Assembly (NCBI RefSeq): GCF_036549475.1 | Contig: NZ_JAZHLI010000009.1 | Coordinates: forward strand, 1 to 64,000 | Source of the DNA: Aurantimonas sp036549475 | Lineage (GTDB): Bacteria; Pseudomonadota; Alphaproteobacteria; Rhizobiales; Rhizobiaceae | DNA: 64,000 nucleotides | Reading direction: 5' to 3' | Shown: piece after piece, positions 14,830 through 22,822 of the stretch | How positions within the stretch are numbered: the first letter of the stretch is position 1 | Layout of the letters: every line of letters starts with the position of its first letter | The notes under the pieces: model-generated | The model's input: the letters and a program-made list of their open reading frames with translations, nothing else | What the model was told of the DNA's origin: nothing | Databases searched by the model: none | Translations under genes and position numbers: made by a program

Positions 14830-15650
14830 CGCGGCGTCTCCGCGGCCATGACCCGCGCACGGCCGGGCAAGGACCAGGGCAGCAGGCTGAGCAGGAACAG
14901 TGCCAGCGCGGCGACGACGATGGACGGGCCGGACGGCGTGTCGAAGTGCAGCGAGCCGAACAGCCCGCCGGCGGCGGCTGCCGCGCCGATGCCGGCTGAC
15001 TGCAGCGCCATCAGTTCGGGGGTGGCCGCGAAGCGCCGTGCCGTCGCGGCGGGAATGATCAGCAGCGAGGTGATGAGAAGGATGCCGACGATCTTCATGG
15101 CAATGGCGATCACCAGCGCCATCAGCAGCATGAAGAGGAAACGGGTGCGCTCCGGCGACAGGCCTTCCGCCTCGGCCAGCTCGGCGCTCACCGTCGACGC
15201 CAGAAGGGGCCGCCACAGGAACAGCATGCCGATGAGGATCACGACGCCGCCGAGATAGATCGCCAGGAGGTCGACGCGAGACACGGCAAGGATGTCGCCG
15301 AAGAGAAAGCCCATCAGGTCGATCCGCACCCAGGTCATGAACGCGATCATGACCAGGCCGAGGGCGAGCGTCGAATGGGACAGGATGCCGAGCAGCGCGT
15401 CGGTGGAGAGGCCGCCGCGTCGCTGCAGCAGGACCAGGGCGGCGGCGACGATGGCCGCGACGCCGAAGACGCCCAGCATGAGGTCGACCTCGAAGGCGGT
15501 CGACAGGGCCACGCCGAGCAACGCCGAATGGGCCATGGTGTCGCCGAAATAGGCCATGCGCCGCCACACGACGAAGCAGCCGAGCGGCCCGGCGACGAGC
15601 GCGATGCCGATCCCCGCGAGAATCGCCCGGACGAAGAAATCATCGAGCAT
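14826..15650 (-). CDS. znuB: High-affinity zinc ABC transporter permease ZnuB
   Basis: A 274-residue integral membrane protein of the ABC-3 permease family. It begins MLDDFFVRAILAGIGIALVA and contains about eight hydrophobic segments with the family motif RRMAYFGDTMAHSALLGVAL near residue 30 and MKIVGILLITSLLIIPAATA near residue 210. It forms the inner-membrane channel of ZnuABC. The start overlaps the end of znuC by 11 nt, and the stop overlaps zur. Confidence 0.93.
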   Translation of the reverse strand: MLDDFFVRAILAGIGIALVAGPLGCFVVWRRMAYFGDTMAHSALLGVALSTAFEVDLMLGVFGVAAIVAAALVLLQRRGGLSTDALLGILSHSTLALGLVMIAFMTWVRIDLMGFLFGDILAVSRVDLLAIYLGGVVILIGMLFLWRPLLASTVSAELAEAEGLSPERTRFLFMLLMALVIAIAMKIVGILLITSLLIIPAATARRFAATPELMALQSAGIGAAAAAGGLFGSLHFDTPSGPSIVVAALALFLLSLLPWSLPGRARVMAAETPR

Positions 15651-16533
15651 CGACGGGCTCCCCCTGCCGGGCGTGGCCGTGACCGGATGAGTCCCCGCTG
15701 GCGGCGCCGTGGTGATGATCGTGTCCGCAGTGGTGGCCTGCGACCGGCGTGCATTCGTCGCCGATGGTCCCGTCGGCAAACCGCACCCGGCCGTCGGGCA
15801 GATGGGCATGATCATGATGATGGGCGTAGATCGCCAGCGTCTCGGCGGCCCGCGGCCCGAACATGCGCTGGTAGGCCGGTGACGACGCCACGGACTGGGG
15901 AGACCCCTGGCAGCAGACATGGCCGTTGAGGCAGACCACCGTGTCGGTCTTGGCCATCACCACATGCAGGTCGTGCGAGACGAGCAGGATGCCGCAGCCC
16001 TCGCTGTCGCGAATGTCGGAGATCAAATCGTAGAGCGCGACCTCGCCGGAGAAGTCGACGCCCTGCACCGGCTCGTCGAGGACGAGAAGATCGGGTTTGC
16101 GAAGCATGGCCCGGGCCAGCAGCGCCCGCTGGAACTCGCCGCCGGACAGATGATGCACCTCGGCCCCCGCCAGATGCACAATGCCGACCCGCGCGAGCGC
16201 TGCCTCGACGGCCTGCTTGGTGGCCGGCTTGGTCAGTGTCATCAGCCGGGCCACGCTCAGCGGCAGCGTCCAGTCGATGGAGAGCTTCTGGGGCACGTAG
16301 CCGATGGTCAGACGGGCGGCACGACGCACCGTGCCCTCGTCCGGCGTGAGCACGCCGATCGCACTGCGTGCCGTGGTCGATTTGCCGGACCCGTTGGGCC
16401 CGATCAGCGTGACGATCTCGCCGCGACGCATCGTCAGGTCGATGCCGCGGACCAGCCAGCGACCGGACCGGCGCACGCCGACCCCGCGCATCTCGATCAG
16501 GGCGTCCGGTTCCGTCGGTGGCTGGAGGCGCAT
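15640..16533 (-). CDS. znuC: Zinc ABC transporter ATP-binding protein ZnuC
   Basis: ATPase of the zinc importer, 297 residues. Walker A is GPNGSGKST (about residue 45), signature HLSGGEFQRALLARAM, Walker B LLVLDEPVQGVD, switch LLVSHDLH. A C-terminal extension after ~residue 235 is rich in His (AHHHDHAHL, HHCGHDHHHGAASG), a frequent trait of zinc-related proteins that may buffer or sense Zn. The start MRLQPPTEPDAL at ATG 16533 follows the Zur-box region. First gene of the leftward znuCB-zur operon. Confidence 0.93.
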   Translation of the reverse strand: MRLQPPTEPDALIEMRGVGVRRSGRWLVRGIDLTMRRGEIVTLIGPNGSGKSTTARSAIGVLTPDEGTVRRAARLTIGYVPQKLSIDWTLPLSVARLMTLTKPATKQAVEAALARVGIVHLAGAEVHHLSGGEFQRALLARAMLRKPDLLVLDEPVQGVDFSGEVALYDLISDIRDSEGCGILLVSHDLHVVMAKTDTVVCLNGHVCCQGSPQSVASSPAYQRMFGPRAAETLAIYAHHHDHAHLPDGRVRFADGTIGDECTPVAGHHCGHDHHHGAASGDSSGHGHARQGEPVDAR

Positions 16534-16576
16534 GCGATACCTGCGAAAAGATGGCTTGCCGGGCGATATGGCAGAC

Positions 16577-16613
16577 GTTATAGCATTACGCAAGCCGGTT
16601 GTAATGACATAAC
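16577..16613. promoter_or_regulatory. Zur-box pair in the divergent znuC/znuA promoter region
   Basis: GTTATAGCATTAC (16577-16589) and GTAATGACATAAC (16601-16613) are inverted copies matching at 11 of 13 positions, 11 bp apart. Each arm is itself roughly palindromic and resembles the GTTATA/TATAAC type of alphaproteobacterial Zur box. Placed midway between the znuC and znuA starts, they are likely the sites by which Zur-Zn represses both directions. Confidence 0.75.
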
Positions 16614-16645
16614 ATATCATCACCCTCGCCACGAAAGGCGCCTCC

Positions 16646-17668
16646 ATGCGCAATCTTCTTCCCCTGCTTCTGGCCAGTGCCGCAACGCTCGCAGCCCACG
16701 CGCCGGCCGCCGCCGACGCGCCCCGCGTGGTGACATCGATCAAGCCGATCCATTCCCTCGTCGCCGCCGTGATGGAGGGCGTCGGGGAACCAGCCCTGAT
16801 CGTACCAGGGGCGGCATCGCCGCACACCTATTCGATGAAGCCGTCGGACGCCGCGAACCTGCAGGCCGCCGACGTGGTCTTCTGGATCGGCGACGGGCTG
16901 GAGGCGTTCCTGGTCAAGCCGATCGGGTCTCTCGCCGGCGAGGCTAAAGCAGTGGAACTGATCGATGCGCCCGGCCTGGAAACCCTGCCGGTTCGCGACG
17001 GCGGCGCCTTCGAGGCGCATGACCACGAGGGCGACGACCATGACGGTCATGAGCAGGAGGGTGATGAGCATCAGGGCCATGAGCATGAGGAGGCTGGGCA
17101 CGAGGGACACGACCACGCCCCGGCTGGCGAAGAGGCCCACGATCATTCGGGCATCGACATGCATGCCTGGCTGGACCCGCTGAACGCCGGCGCCATGGTC
17201 CGTCATATCGCCACGACGCTGTCCGAGGCCGATCCGGACAACGCCGAACGCTACACACAGAATGCGGACCGGCTGGAGGAGCGCCTTGAAACCCTGGTCG
17301 CGAAAACCAGGGAGCAGCTTGCCGATGTGCGGGACAAGCCGTTCATCGTCTTCCACGACGCCTATCAGTATTTCGAGCACCGGTTCGATATGGCGGCCGC
17401 CGGCTCGATCACCATCAGCCCGGACCGCATGCCCGGGGTCCAGCGGATTGCCGAGATCCAGGAGACGGTGCGCAGAACCGGCGCGACCTGCGTCTTCGCC
17501 GAACCGCAGTTCGAGCCACAGCTGGTCGACGTCGCCATCGAGGGCTCCGAGGCGCGCGCCGGCGTCCTCGATCCGGAAGGCGTCGCGATCCCCGAGGGGC
17601 CCGAGCTCTATTTCACGCTGATCAGCGACCTGAGCCAATCCCTGCAGGACTGCCTGTCCAGCAAGTAG
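16646..17668 (+). CDS. znuA: Zinc ABC transporter substrate-binding protein ZnuA
   Basis: Periplasmic Zn-binding protein, 340 residues, with a cleavable signal (MRNLLPLLLASAATLAAHAP, cut near AADA). Metal ligands of the cluster A-I family are visible: IKPIHSLVAAV (His), the SPHTYSMKPSDA motif (His), MHAWLDP (His) and the C-terminal acidic ligand region. Between residues ~125 and 170 lies a long His/Asp/Glu-rich flexible loop (AHDHEGDDHDGHEQ and more), typical of ZnuA and thought to recruit Zn. Divergent from znuCB-zur and probably repressed by Zur. Confidence 0.95.
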   Translation: MRNLLPLLLASAATLAAHAPAAADAPRVVTSIKPIHSLVAAVMEGVGEPALIVPGAASPHTYSMKPSDAANLQAADVVFWIGDGLEAFLVKPIGSLAGEAKAVELIDAPGLETLPVRDGGAFEAHDHEGDDHDGHEQEGDEHQGHEHEEAGHEGHDHAPAGEEAHDHSGIDMHAWLDPLNAGAMVRHIATTLSEADPDNAERYTQNADRLEERLETLVAKTREQLADVRDKPFIVFHDAYQYFEHRFDMAAAGSITISPDRMPGVQRIAEIQETVRRTGATCVFAEPQFEPQLVDVAIEGSEARAGVLDPEGVAIPEGPELYFTLISDLSQSLQDCLSSK

Positions 17669-17674
17669 CGCACA

Positions 17675-17712
17675 CGGCCCTGCGGCGATTCCGTCGTGAC
17701 GCCGCAGGGCCG
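17675..17712. terminator. Bidirectional hairpin terminator between znuA and the hydratase gene
   Basis: A perfect 13-bp stem (CGGCCCTGCGGCG / CGCCGCAGGGCCG) with a 12-nt loop sits between the convergent stops of znuA (17668) and the enoyl-CoA hydratase (17723). There is no long T tract, but stem strength and position fit a shared terminator. Confidence 0.7.
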
Positions 17713-17722
17713 GCGGCAGTGG

Positions 17723-18502
17723 TCAGGTGAAGGCGGCGGGGCGCCTGTCGAAGAAGGCCCCGACGCCTTCGCGGGCGTCGGCCGTCTCCCAGGTATCGGC
17801 CAGCCGGCGCGCGGTCGCGTCGAGCGTTGCCTCGTCGATGACCGGGCCGAGCGAACGCGCCAGCGCCTTGGACGCCGCCACCGCAGCGGGCGAACACGCC
17901 AGATAGGGCGCGACCTCAGCCGCGACCGCCGCGTCCAGGTCGTCCGCCGGAACGGCCCTGGCCAGCAGCCCGAGACCGACGGCTTCCGCCGCGTCGAACA
18001 GACGGGCGGACATGAAAACCCGCCGGGCCCGGCCCTCGCCCATGCGCGCCAGGACGTAGGGAGAGATCGTCGCGGGGATCAGGCCGAGTTTTGCCTCGGT
18101 AAAGGCGAACCGTGCTGCGTCGCTGCCGATCGCCACGTCGCAGACCGAGATCAGGCCCAGACCGCCGCCGAAAGCCTGACCATTGATCCGGCCGATGAGG
18201 GGCTTGGGCAGTTCGTTCAACGCCTTCAGCATCCGAGCCAGATGCATTGCCTCGGCCATGCGCTCGTCGCGGGAGGCCGCGAACTGGGCCTTCATCCAGT
18301 TGAGATCGGCGCCGGCCGAAAAGCTGCGCCCTTCACCAGTCAGGACGGCAACCCGCACGGCGGGATCGCCGCCGAGCCGCCCTGCGGCTTCCCGCAGATC
18401 GCGGATCATCGCCGCGTCCATGGCATTGTGGCGCTCGGGCCGCGCCAAGGTCAGCGTGGCCACGCCTCTCTCGTCGGTGTCGATCCGGATCGTGTCGTCC
18501 AT
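17723..18502 (-). CDS. liuC: Methylglutaconyl-CoA hydratase (enoyl-CoA hydratase family)
   Basis: Hydrates 3-methylglutaconyl-CoA to HMG-CoA in leucine degradation. The 259-residue crotonase-fold protein has the oxyanion-hole segments FSAGADLNWMK (near residue 60) and GQAFGGGLGLISVCDVAI (near residue 105) and a catalytic-Glu region FTEAKLGLIPATIS. The start at ATG 18502 (MDDTIRIDTDERGVATLTLA) fits the family. Substrate is assigned from the operon: it follows HMG-CoA lyase, methylcrotonyl-CoA carboxylase and isovaleryl-CoA dehydrogenase. Another short-chain enoyl-CoA hydratase role is less likely. Confidence 0.85.
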   Translation of the reverse strand: MDDTIRIDTDERGVATLTLARPERHNAMDAAMIRDLREAAGRLGGDPAVRVAVLTGEGRSFSAGADLNWMKAQFAASRDERMAEAMHLARMLKALNELPKPLIGRINGQAFGGGLGLISVCDVAIGSDAARFAFTEAKLGLIPATISPYVLARMGEGRARRVFMSARLFDAAEAVGLGLLARAVPADDLDAAVAAEVAPYLACSPAAVAASKALARSLGPVIDEATLDATARRLADTWETADAREGVGAFFDRRPAAFT

Positions 18503-18536
18503 CGTCCCTCCCCGGCCGTGGAAGCCGCCCATGCGA

Positions 18537-19409
18537 TCAGGCGCCGGCCGCCTCGGCCGGGCGCAGCGTCCATGCGAAATCGGCCGCCGTCTCCAGCGCG
18601 GCAGCGTCCAGCCCGGTTTCGAAGCCCTCCCGGCGCAGCATCGCATCGACCTTCAGCGTGTCGACATTACCCTTGGCGCCGGGCGCATAGGGGCAGCCGC
18701 CCAGCCCGCCGACCGCGGCGTCAAAGGTGCGAAGACCCATTGCGAGGCTGGCCACGATGTTGTCCAGCGCCCGGCTGGTGGTGTCGTGATAGTGGCCGGC
18801 CAGCCTGTCGGCCGGCGCGACGTCCAGCGCGGCCCGCAGCATGGCGGCGATCGTCTCGGGCGTGCCATGGCCGATCGTGTCGCCCAGCGAGACCTCGTAG
18901 CAGCCCATGGCGAGAAGCGCCTCGGTGACGGCAGCGACGGCGCCGGGCGCAACCGGCCCCTCATACGGACAGTCGGTGACGCAGGAGACGTAGCCGCGCA
19001 CCGGAATGCCCGCAGCCTTTGCGGCATCTGCCACCGGGCTGAACCGCTCCAGGCTCTCGGCGATCGAGCAGTTGATGTTCTTTCGGCTGAAGCTCTCCGA
19101 AGCCGCGCCGAAGATCGCCACCGCGTCGGCCTTCGCGGCGACCGCCGCCTCGAAGCCCCGCAGATTGGGGGTCAACGCCGTATAGGCGACGCCCGGACGC
19201 CGGGTGATGCCGGCCAGCACCTCTGCCGCGTCGGCCAGTTGCGGCACCCATTTCGGCGAGACGAAGCTGGTGACCTCGATCCTGGCGAAGCCGCAGGCGG
19301 ACAGGAGATCGACGAGGCGGATCTTGTCCGCCGCACGGATCAGGCGCGTTTCATTCTGCAGCCCGTCGCGCGGGCTCATCTCGAACAGGGTGACGTCGGG
19401 CATGGTCAT
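18537..19409 (-). CDS. liuE: Hydroxymethylglutaryl-CoA lyase
   Basis: Cleaves HMG-CoA to acetoacetate and acetyl-CoA, the last step of leucine degradation. The 290-residue TIM-barrel protein starts TMPDVTLFEMSPRDGLQNE, with the conserved R-D metal/substrate motif, has the AGHYHDTTSRAL metal-binding His pair, and the signature GLGGCPYAPGAKGN with the catalytic Cys near residue 240. The ATG overlaps the stop of the GST gene (ATGA); a second ATG two codons later is also possible. Confidence 0.92.
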   Translation of the reverse strand: MTMPDVTLFEMSPRDGLQNETRLIRAADKIRLVDLLSACGFARIEVTSFVSPKWVPQLADAAEVLAGITRRPGVAYTALTPNLRGFEAAVAAKADAVAIFGAASESFSRKNINCSIAESLERFSPVADAAKAAGIPVRGYVSCVTDCPYEGPVAPGAVAAVTEALLAMGCYEVSLGDTIGHGTPETIAAMLRAALDVAPADRLAGHYHDTTSRALDNIVASLAMGLRTFDAAVGGLGGCPYAPGAKGNVDTLKVDAMLRREGFETGLDAAALETAADFAWTLRPAEAAGA

Positions 19410-20068
19410 GATGGCTCGAAATAGCGCGCGCGAGTGTAGATGCGATGGGCCGCGTCCGGAGCCGGCAGCGCGCGGCGAAAGGCCGGCCTTTCAGCCAGTC
19501 GGTCGTAATAGGCGGCAACTCGCGGAAACGCCTGCAGGTTGGTGAACAGCCGGGCGACGTGCACGCTGTAGCCGACACCGACATCCACGGCGCTGAAGCC
19601 CGACGCCAGGAGGTGATCGCGGCCCTCCAGCCGGCCCTCGACGACACCGAGGGCCTTTTCCAGGCGCCGCGTCTCCAGCTTGACGACAATGGGCGATTTC
19701 AGCGCCGGATCGGTGATGACCAGCGCCTGCTGGGTGAGGCTGGCTACATGCACCGAGATCGTCTCGGCATAATGCAGCCATTGCAGCCATTCGGCGCGCT
19801 CGGGCGTGCCGGGCGCGCGCCAGAGGCCGGAATCGCGACCGCGGGTCTCGCAGAGATACTCCGCGATGGCGCCGCTCTCGAACAGGGTAACAGGCCCGTC
19901 GATCAGCGCCGGCACGCGGCCCAGCGGATGGACCGCGAGATAGGCGGGATCGCGCAATTCGGGGCCGAAGGGATGGACGATCACGTCGACATCCAGCCCG
20001 AGTTCGTGGATCAGCCAGAGCGAGCGCATGGAGCGCGCCTCGTGGCAGTGATGCAGGACGAGACTCAT
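19406..20068 (-). CDS. Glutathione S-transferase family protein within the leucine operon
   Basis: A 220-residue GST: N-terminal thioredoxin-like domain (LVLHHCHEARSMRSLWLIHE, cis-Pro segment GRVPALIDG and the FESGAIAEYL glutathione motif) and a helical C-terminal domain. It is overlapped on both sides by ATGA junctions with the methylcrotonyl-CoA carboxylase alpha and HMG-CoA lyase genes, so it is a fully integrated member of the operon. A GST has no step in textbook leucine breakdown; it might detoxify reactive enoyl-CoA or thioester side products, but this is inference. Confidence 0.85.
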   Translation of the reverse strand: MSLVLHHCHEARSMRSLWLIHELGLDVDVIVHPFGPELRDPAYLAVHPLGRVPALIDGPVTLFESGAIAEYLCETRGRDSGLWRAPGTPERAEWLQWLHYAETISVHVASLTQQALVITDPALKSPIVVKLETRRLEKALGVVEGRLEGRDHLLASGFSAVDVGVGYSVHVARLFTNLQAFPRVAAYYDRLAERPAFRRALPAPDAAHRIYTRARYFEPS

Positions 20069-22077
20069 CCGGGGTCGTGTTCCAGCGCCAGGAGCAGCGC
20101 GCCATCCTCGACCTGATCGCCCTCGGCGACCATGACCTCGGCAACCGTGCCGTCGCGTGGGCTCTTCAGCGTGTGCTCCATCTTCATCGCTTCGAGCACG
20201 ATCAGGGCCTCGCCCTTCTTCACGAGGGCACCGGCCTTTACCGCGATCAGCTTGACGAGGCCCGGCATCGGCGCGGCGACGCGGTCGCCACCGGCGCCCT
20301 CCTCGGCATGGGCCATGGCGCTGTAATCGGCGAAGCGATGGGCGGTCCCGTCGAGGAAGACGGTCAGGGCGTCCGGCTCGCGCGCGACCGACGCGCCGAA
20401 GACGCGCCCATCGGCCTCGACGCGGATCATGTCCCCGCCCGGCGCTTCGGCCAGCGCCAGTTCCAGCGTTTCACCGTCTGCAGCGACGGAGAAGCGCCCA
20501 TGGCCGAGATCGGACACGATCAGGTCGCGGCGCGTGTCGCCGTCGCCTTCGAAGCGCGCGGCCTGCCGCGCAATGCCCCAGGCGCGAAAACCGCGCAGGC
20601 TCGCCCAGGGATCGATCGCCGCCTCGCCGGCGACGGATCCCGCCGCCGCGACATGGCCGAGCTGCGCCAGCGCCGCGATCGCCGCGGCCTCGGCGGATCC
20701 GGTCTCGGGGGCGGTCAGCGCCTCCTGGTCGCGCCCGATCAGCCCGGTGTCGACATCGCCGGTAGCAAAGTCGCCGTGCGCCGCGAGGCGCGACAGGAAG
20801 GCGGTATTGGTCACCGACCCAGCGATGCGCGTTTTGGCCAGCGCCGCGCGCAGCAATCCGAGGGCGCTGGCACGGTCGGCCCCGTGGACGATCAGCTTGG
20901 CGATCATCGGGTCGTAATGCGGCGTGATCCGGTCGCCTTCCCGGACGCCGGTGTCGATGCGCACGCCCGGGACTTCCGGCGGAAAACGCAGATGGGTCAG
21001 CGTGCCGGTCGCGGGCAGGAAGCCCCGCGCCGCGTCCTCGCCATAGATCCGTGCCTCGAAGGCATGGCCGTCGATCGCCAGGTCGGACTGGGCGAAGGGC
21101 AGTTTCCCGCCGGCCGCGACGCGCAATTGCAGCTCGACGAGGTCGAGCCCGGTGATTGCCTCGGTCACCGGATGCTCGACCTGCAGGCGGGTGTTCATCT
21201 CCATGAACCAGAACCGGTCCGGGCGCAGGCCGTCGGAGGCGTCGACGATGAATTCGATCGTGCCGGCACCGGCATAGCCGATCGCCTTCGCCGCCTTGAC
21301 CGCCGCCTCGCCCATGGCGGCGCGCATCTCGTCCGGCATACCCGGCGCCGGGGCTTCCTCGATCACCTTCTGGTGGCGCCGCTGCAGGGAGCAGTCGCGC
21401 TCGAACAGATGCACGGCGTTGCCATGGCTGTCGCCGAACACCTGGATCTCGATATGCCGCGGCTTCTCGACATATTTCTCGATCAGGCAATGGGGATCGC
21501 CAAAGGAGGCCTGCCCTTCCCGCCTCGCACCCTCCAGCGCGGCGCGGAACTCGGCCGGGTCCTCGACGCGGCGCATGCCCTTCCCGCCGCCGCCGGCCCG
21601 CGCCTTGATGAGCACCGGGTAGCCGATCTGGTCCGCCTCGCCGGCGAGAAAGTCCGGGTCCTGCTCGTCACCGTGATAGCCGGGCACCACCGGTACGCCG
21701 GCCTCGTGCATCAGTCGCTTGGCGGCGTCCTTCAGGCCCATCGCCCGGATCGCGGACGCGGAGGGGCCGACGAAGACCAGCCCGGCCGCTTCGACTGCGT
21801 CGACGAAGTCCGGGTTCTCCGACAGGAAGCCGTAGCCGGGGTGAATTGCGTCGGCGCCGGTGCGGCGCGCCGCCGCGATGATCCGGTCGCCGCGCAGATA
21901 GCTGTCGGCGACGGCGGCAGGCCCGATCCGCACCGCCTCGTCGGCCATGGCGACATGCAGCGCGTCGGCGTCCGCGTCCGAAAACACCGCGATGGTGCGA
22001 ATGCCGAGCCGCTTCGCCGTGCGGATCACCCGGCAGGCGATCTCGCCGCGATTGGCGATGAGGAGAGATGTGATCAT
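20065..22077 (-). CDS. liuD: Methylcrotonyl-CoA carboxylase, biotin-containing alpha subunit
   Basis: Carboxylates biotin with bicarbonate and ATP, for transfer to 3-methylcrotonyl-CoA. The 670-residue protein has the biotin carboxylase N-terminus MITSLLIANRGEIACRVIRT, ATP-grasp loop KARAGGGGKGMRRV, the HLFERDCSLQRRHQKVIEEA catalytic segment and the QVEHPVTE motif; the C-terminal biotinyl domain carries EAMKMEH near residue 635, the biotin attachment Lys. The start is the ATG at 22077; upstream in-frame sequence overlaps the PIN toxin gene and is not family-like. Only 10 bp separate it from the toxin stop. Confidence 0.93.
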   Translation of the reverse strand: MITSLLIANRGEIACRVIRTAKRLGIRTIAVFSDADADALHVAMADEAVRIGPAAVADSYLRGDRIIAAARRTGADAIHPGYGFLSENPDFVDAVEAAGLVFVGPSASAIRAMGLKDAAKRLMHEAGVPVVPGYHGDEQDPDFLAGEADQIGYPVLIKARAGGGGKGMRRVEDPAEFRAALEGARREGQASFGDPHCLIEKYVEKPRHIEIQVFGDSHGNAVHLFERDCSLQRRHQKVIEEAPAPGMPDEMRAAMGEAAVKAAKAIGYAGAGTIEFIVDASDGLRPDRFWFMEMNTRLQVEHPVTEAITGLDLVELQLRVAAGGKLPFAQSDLAIDGHAFEARIYGEDAARGFLPATGTLTHLRFPPEVPGVRIDTGVREGDRITPHYDPMIAKLIVHGADRASALGLLRAALAKTRIAGSVTNTAFLSRLAAHGDFATGDVDTGLIGRDQEALTAPETGSAEAAAIAALAQLGHVAAAGSVAGEAAIDPWASLRGFRAWGIARQAARFEGDGDTRRDLIVSDLGHGRFSVAADGETLELALAEAPGGDMIRVEADGRVFGASVAREPDALTVFLDGTAHRFADYSAMAHAEEGAGGDRVAAPMPGLVKLIAVKAGALVKKGEALIVLEAMKMEHTLKSPRDGTVAEVMVAEGDQVEDGALLLALEHDPG

Positions 22078-22087
22078 GGTTTCCACC

Positions 22088-22519
22088 TCAATGCGGCACG
22101 AGTTCGTCGAAGCCAATACGGCGCATCGGAGCCGGTACCCGCAAGCGCTTGTCAGAACTGAGGAAAACCGTGCATTCCGCGTCAGCGGCACAGGCGATGT
22201 GAATGGCGTCCGGCATTTTCGCGTCCGTAACCGCCCGCACCTGCGCGGCTTTGATCATGACACCGCGAGACAGCGGAACGAGCGGCAGGGTCCGACGACC
22301 ATTCAGAAACTCGAGAATCGACGAAATCGCGGTCGCGTCAAGGATGCGGAATGGCTTCACGAGACATTCCGCCAAGGCGATCTCGCTGGACGCCGCGAAG
22401 ACCCGTCCTGCATCGACGTTCTCCAGAAAGGAACGCTGCGCAGCGTTCAGGGTGTAGCCGCCTTCAACGATGGCAATGACAGTGTTGGCATCCAGGTAGT
22501 ATCGCTCCTCGACGGTCAC
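22088..22519 (-). CDS. PIN-domain toxin (VapC/FitB-like), module 1
   Basis: A 143-residue PIN ribonuclease with the four acidic metal ligands: D in YYLDANTVIAIVE, E in ASSEIALAECLV, D in MPDAIHIACAA and D in FLSSDKRL. These toxins cut RNA, often tRNA, until held by the antitoxin. GTG 22519 overlaps the antitoxin stop in GTGA with GGGAAG upstream; an ATG at 22534 would add five residues. It sits inside the leucine operon, 10 bp before the carboxylase alpha gene and in the same direction. Confidence 0.82.
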   Translation of the reverse strand: MTVEERYYLDANTVIAIVEGGYTLNAAQRSFLENVDAGRVFAASSEIALAECLVKPFRILDATAISSILEFLNGRRTLPLVPLSRGVMIKAAQVRAVTDAKMPDAIHIACAADAECTVFLSSDKRLRVPAPMRRIGFDELVPH

Positions 22520-22761
22520 TCCCTGTCTTCCCATTCATCGCGCAGTGCCCGGATATCCGCGACGATCTCCTCGACAGTCCGGTTGCTTGGAGCCGACCCC
22601 GCGAGCGAAAGAAGCGAACGCCGTTCCAGGTTCGGCTCGCGCGCGGATGTCTCGAGAAGCTCCCGGATCTCTGCCTCCGTCGAGCGTTTGTTCGCCTTCG
22701 CGCGCGCCTTCAGGATCTCAAGGACATCGTCATTCAGCTTTCGAACCGTGATCTGGGCCAT
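22516..22761 (-). CDS. FitA-like ribbon-helix-helix antitoxin, module 1
   Basis: An 81-residue antitoxin. The N-terminus MAQITVRKLNDDVLEILKAR with AKANKRSTEAEIRELLE is the FitA/VapB ribbon-helix-helix DNA-binding domain; the C-terminal tail (VEEIVADIRALRDEWEDRE) is the expected toxin-neutralising segment. A strong GGAGGG ribosome site precedes ATG 22761, and a good sigma70-like promoter lies just upstream. The dimer probably binds that promoter for autoregulation. Confidence 0.82.
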   Translation of the reverse strand: MAQITVRKLNDDVLEILKARAKANKRSTEAEIRELLETSAREPNLERRSLLSLAGSAPSNRTVEEIVADIRALRDEWEDRE

Positions 22762-22784
22762 AGCGCCCTCCATATGCCAGCAGA

Positions 22785-22812
22785 ATGATAGCACAGCCGA
22801 TTGGGTCCTCAA
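22785..22812 (-). promoter_or_regulatory. Sigma70-like promoter of toxin-antitoxin module 1
   Basis: On the minus strand TTGAGG (22812-22807) and TATCAT (22790-22785) are spaced 16 bp apart, 4/6 and 5/6 matches to consensus. They lie between the carboxylase beta stop and the antitoxin start, so the module can be expressed independently, and its transcript can read into the carboxylase alpha gene. Confidence 0.55.
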
Positions 22813-22822
22813 CTCAGCGACG

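Noticed and set aside
20077..22161. 694-codon open frame on the + strand
   Set aside because: Antisense to the carboxylase alpha gene; an artefact of high GC coding with no family motifs.
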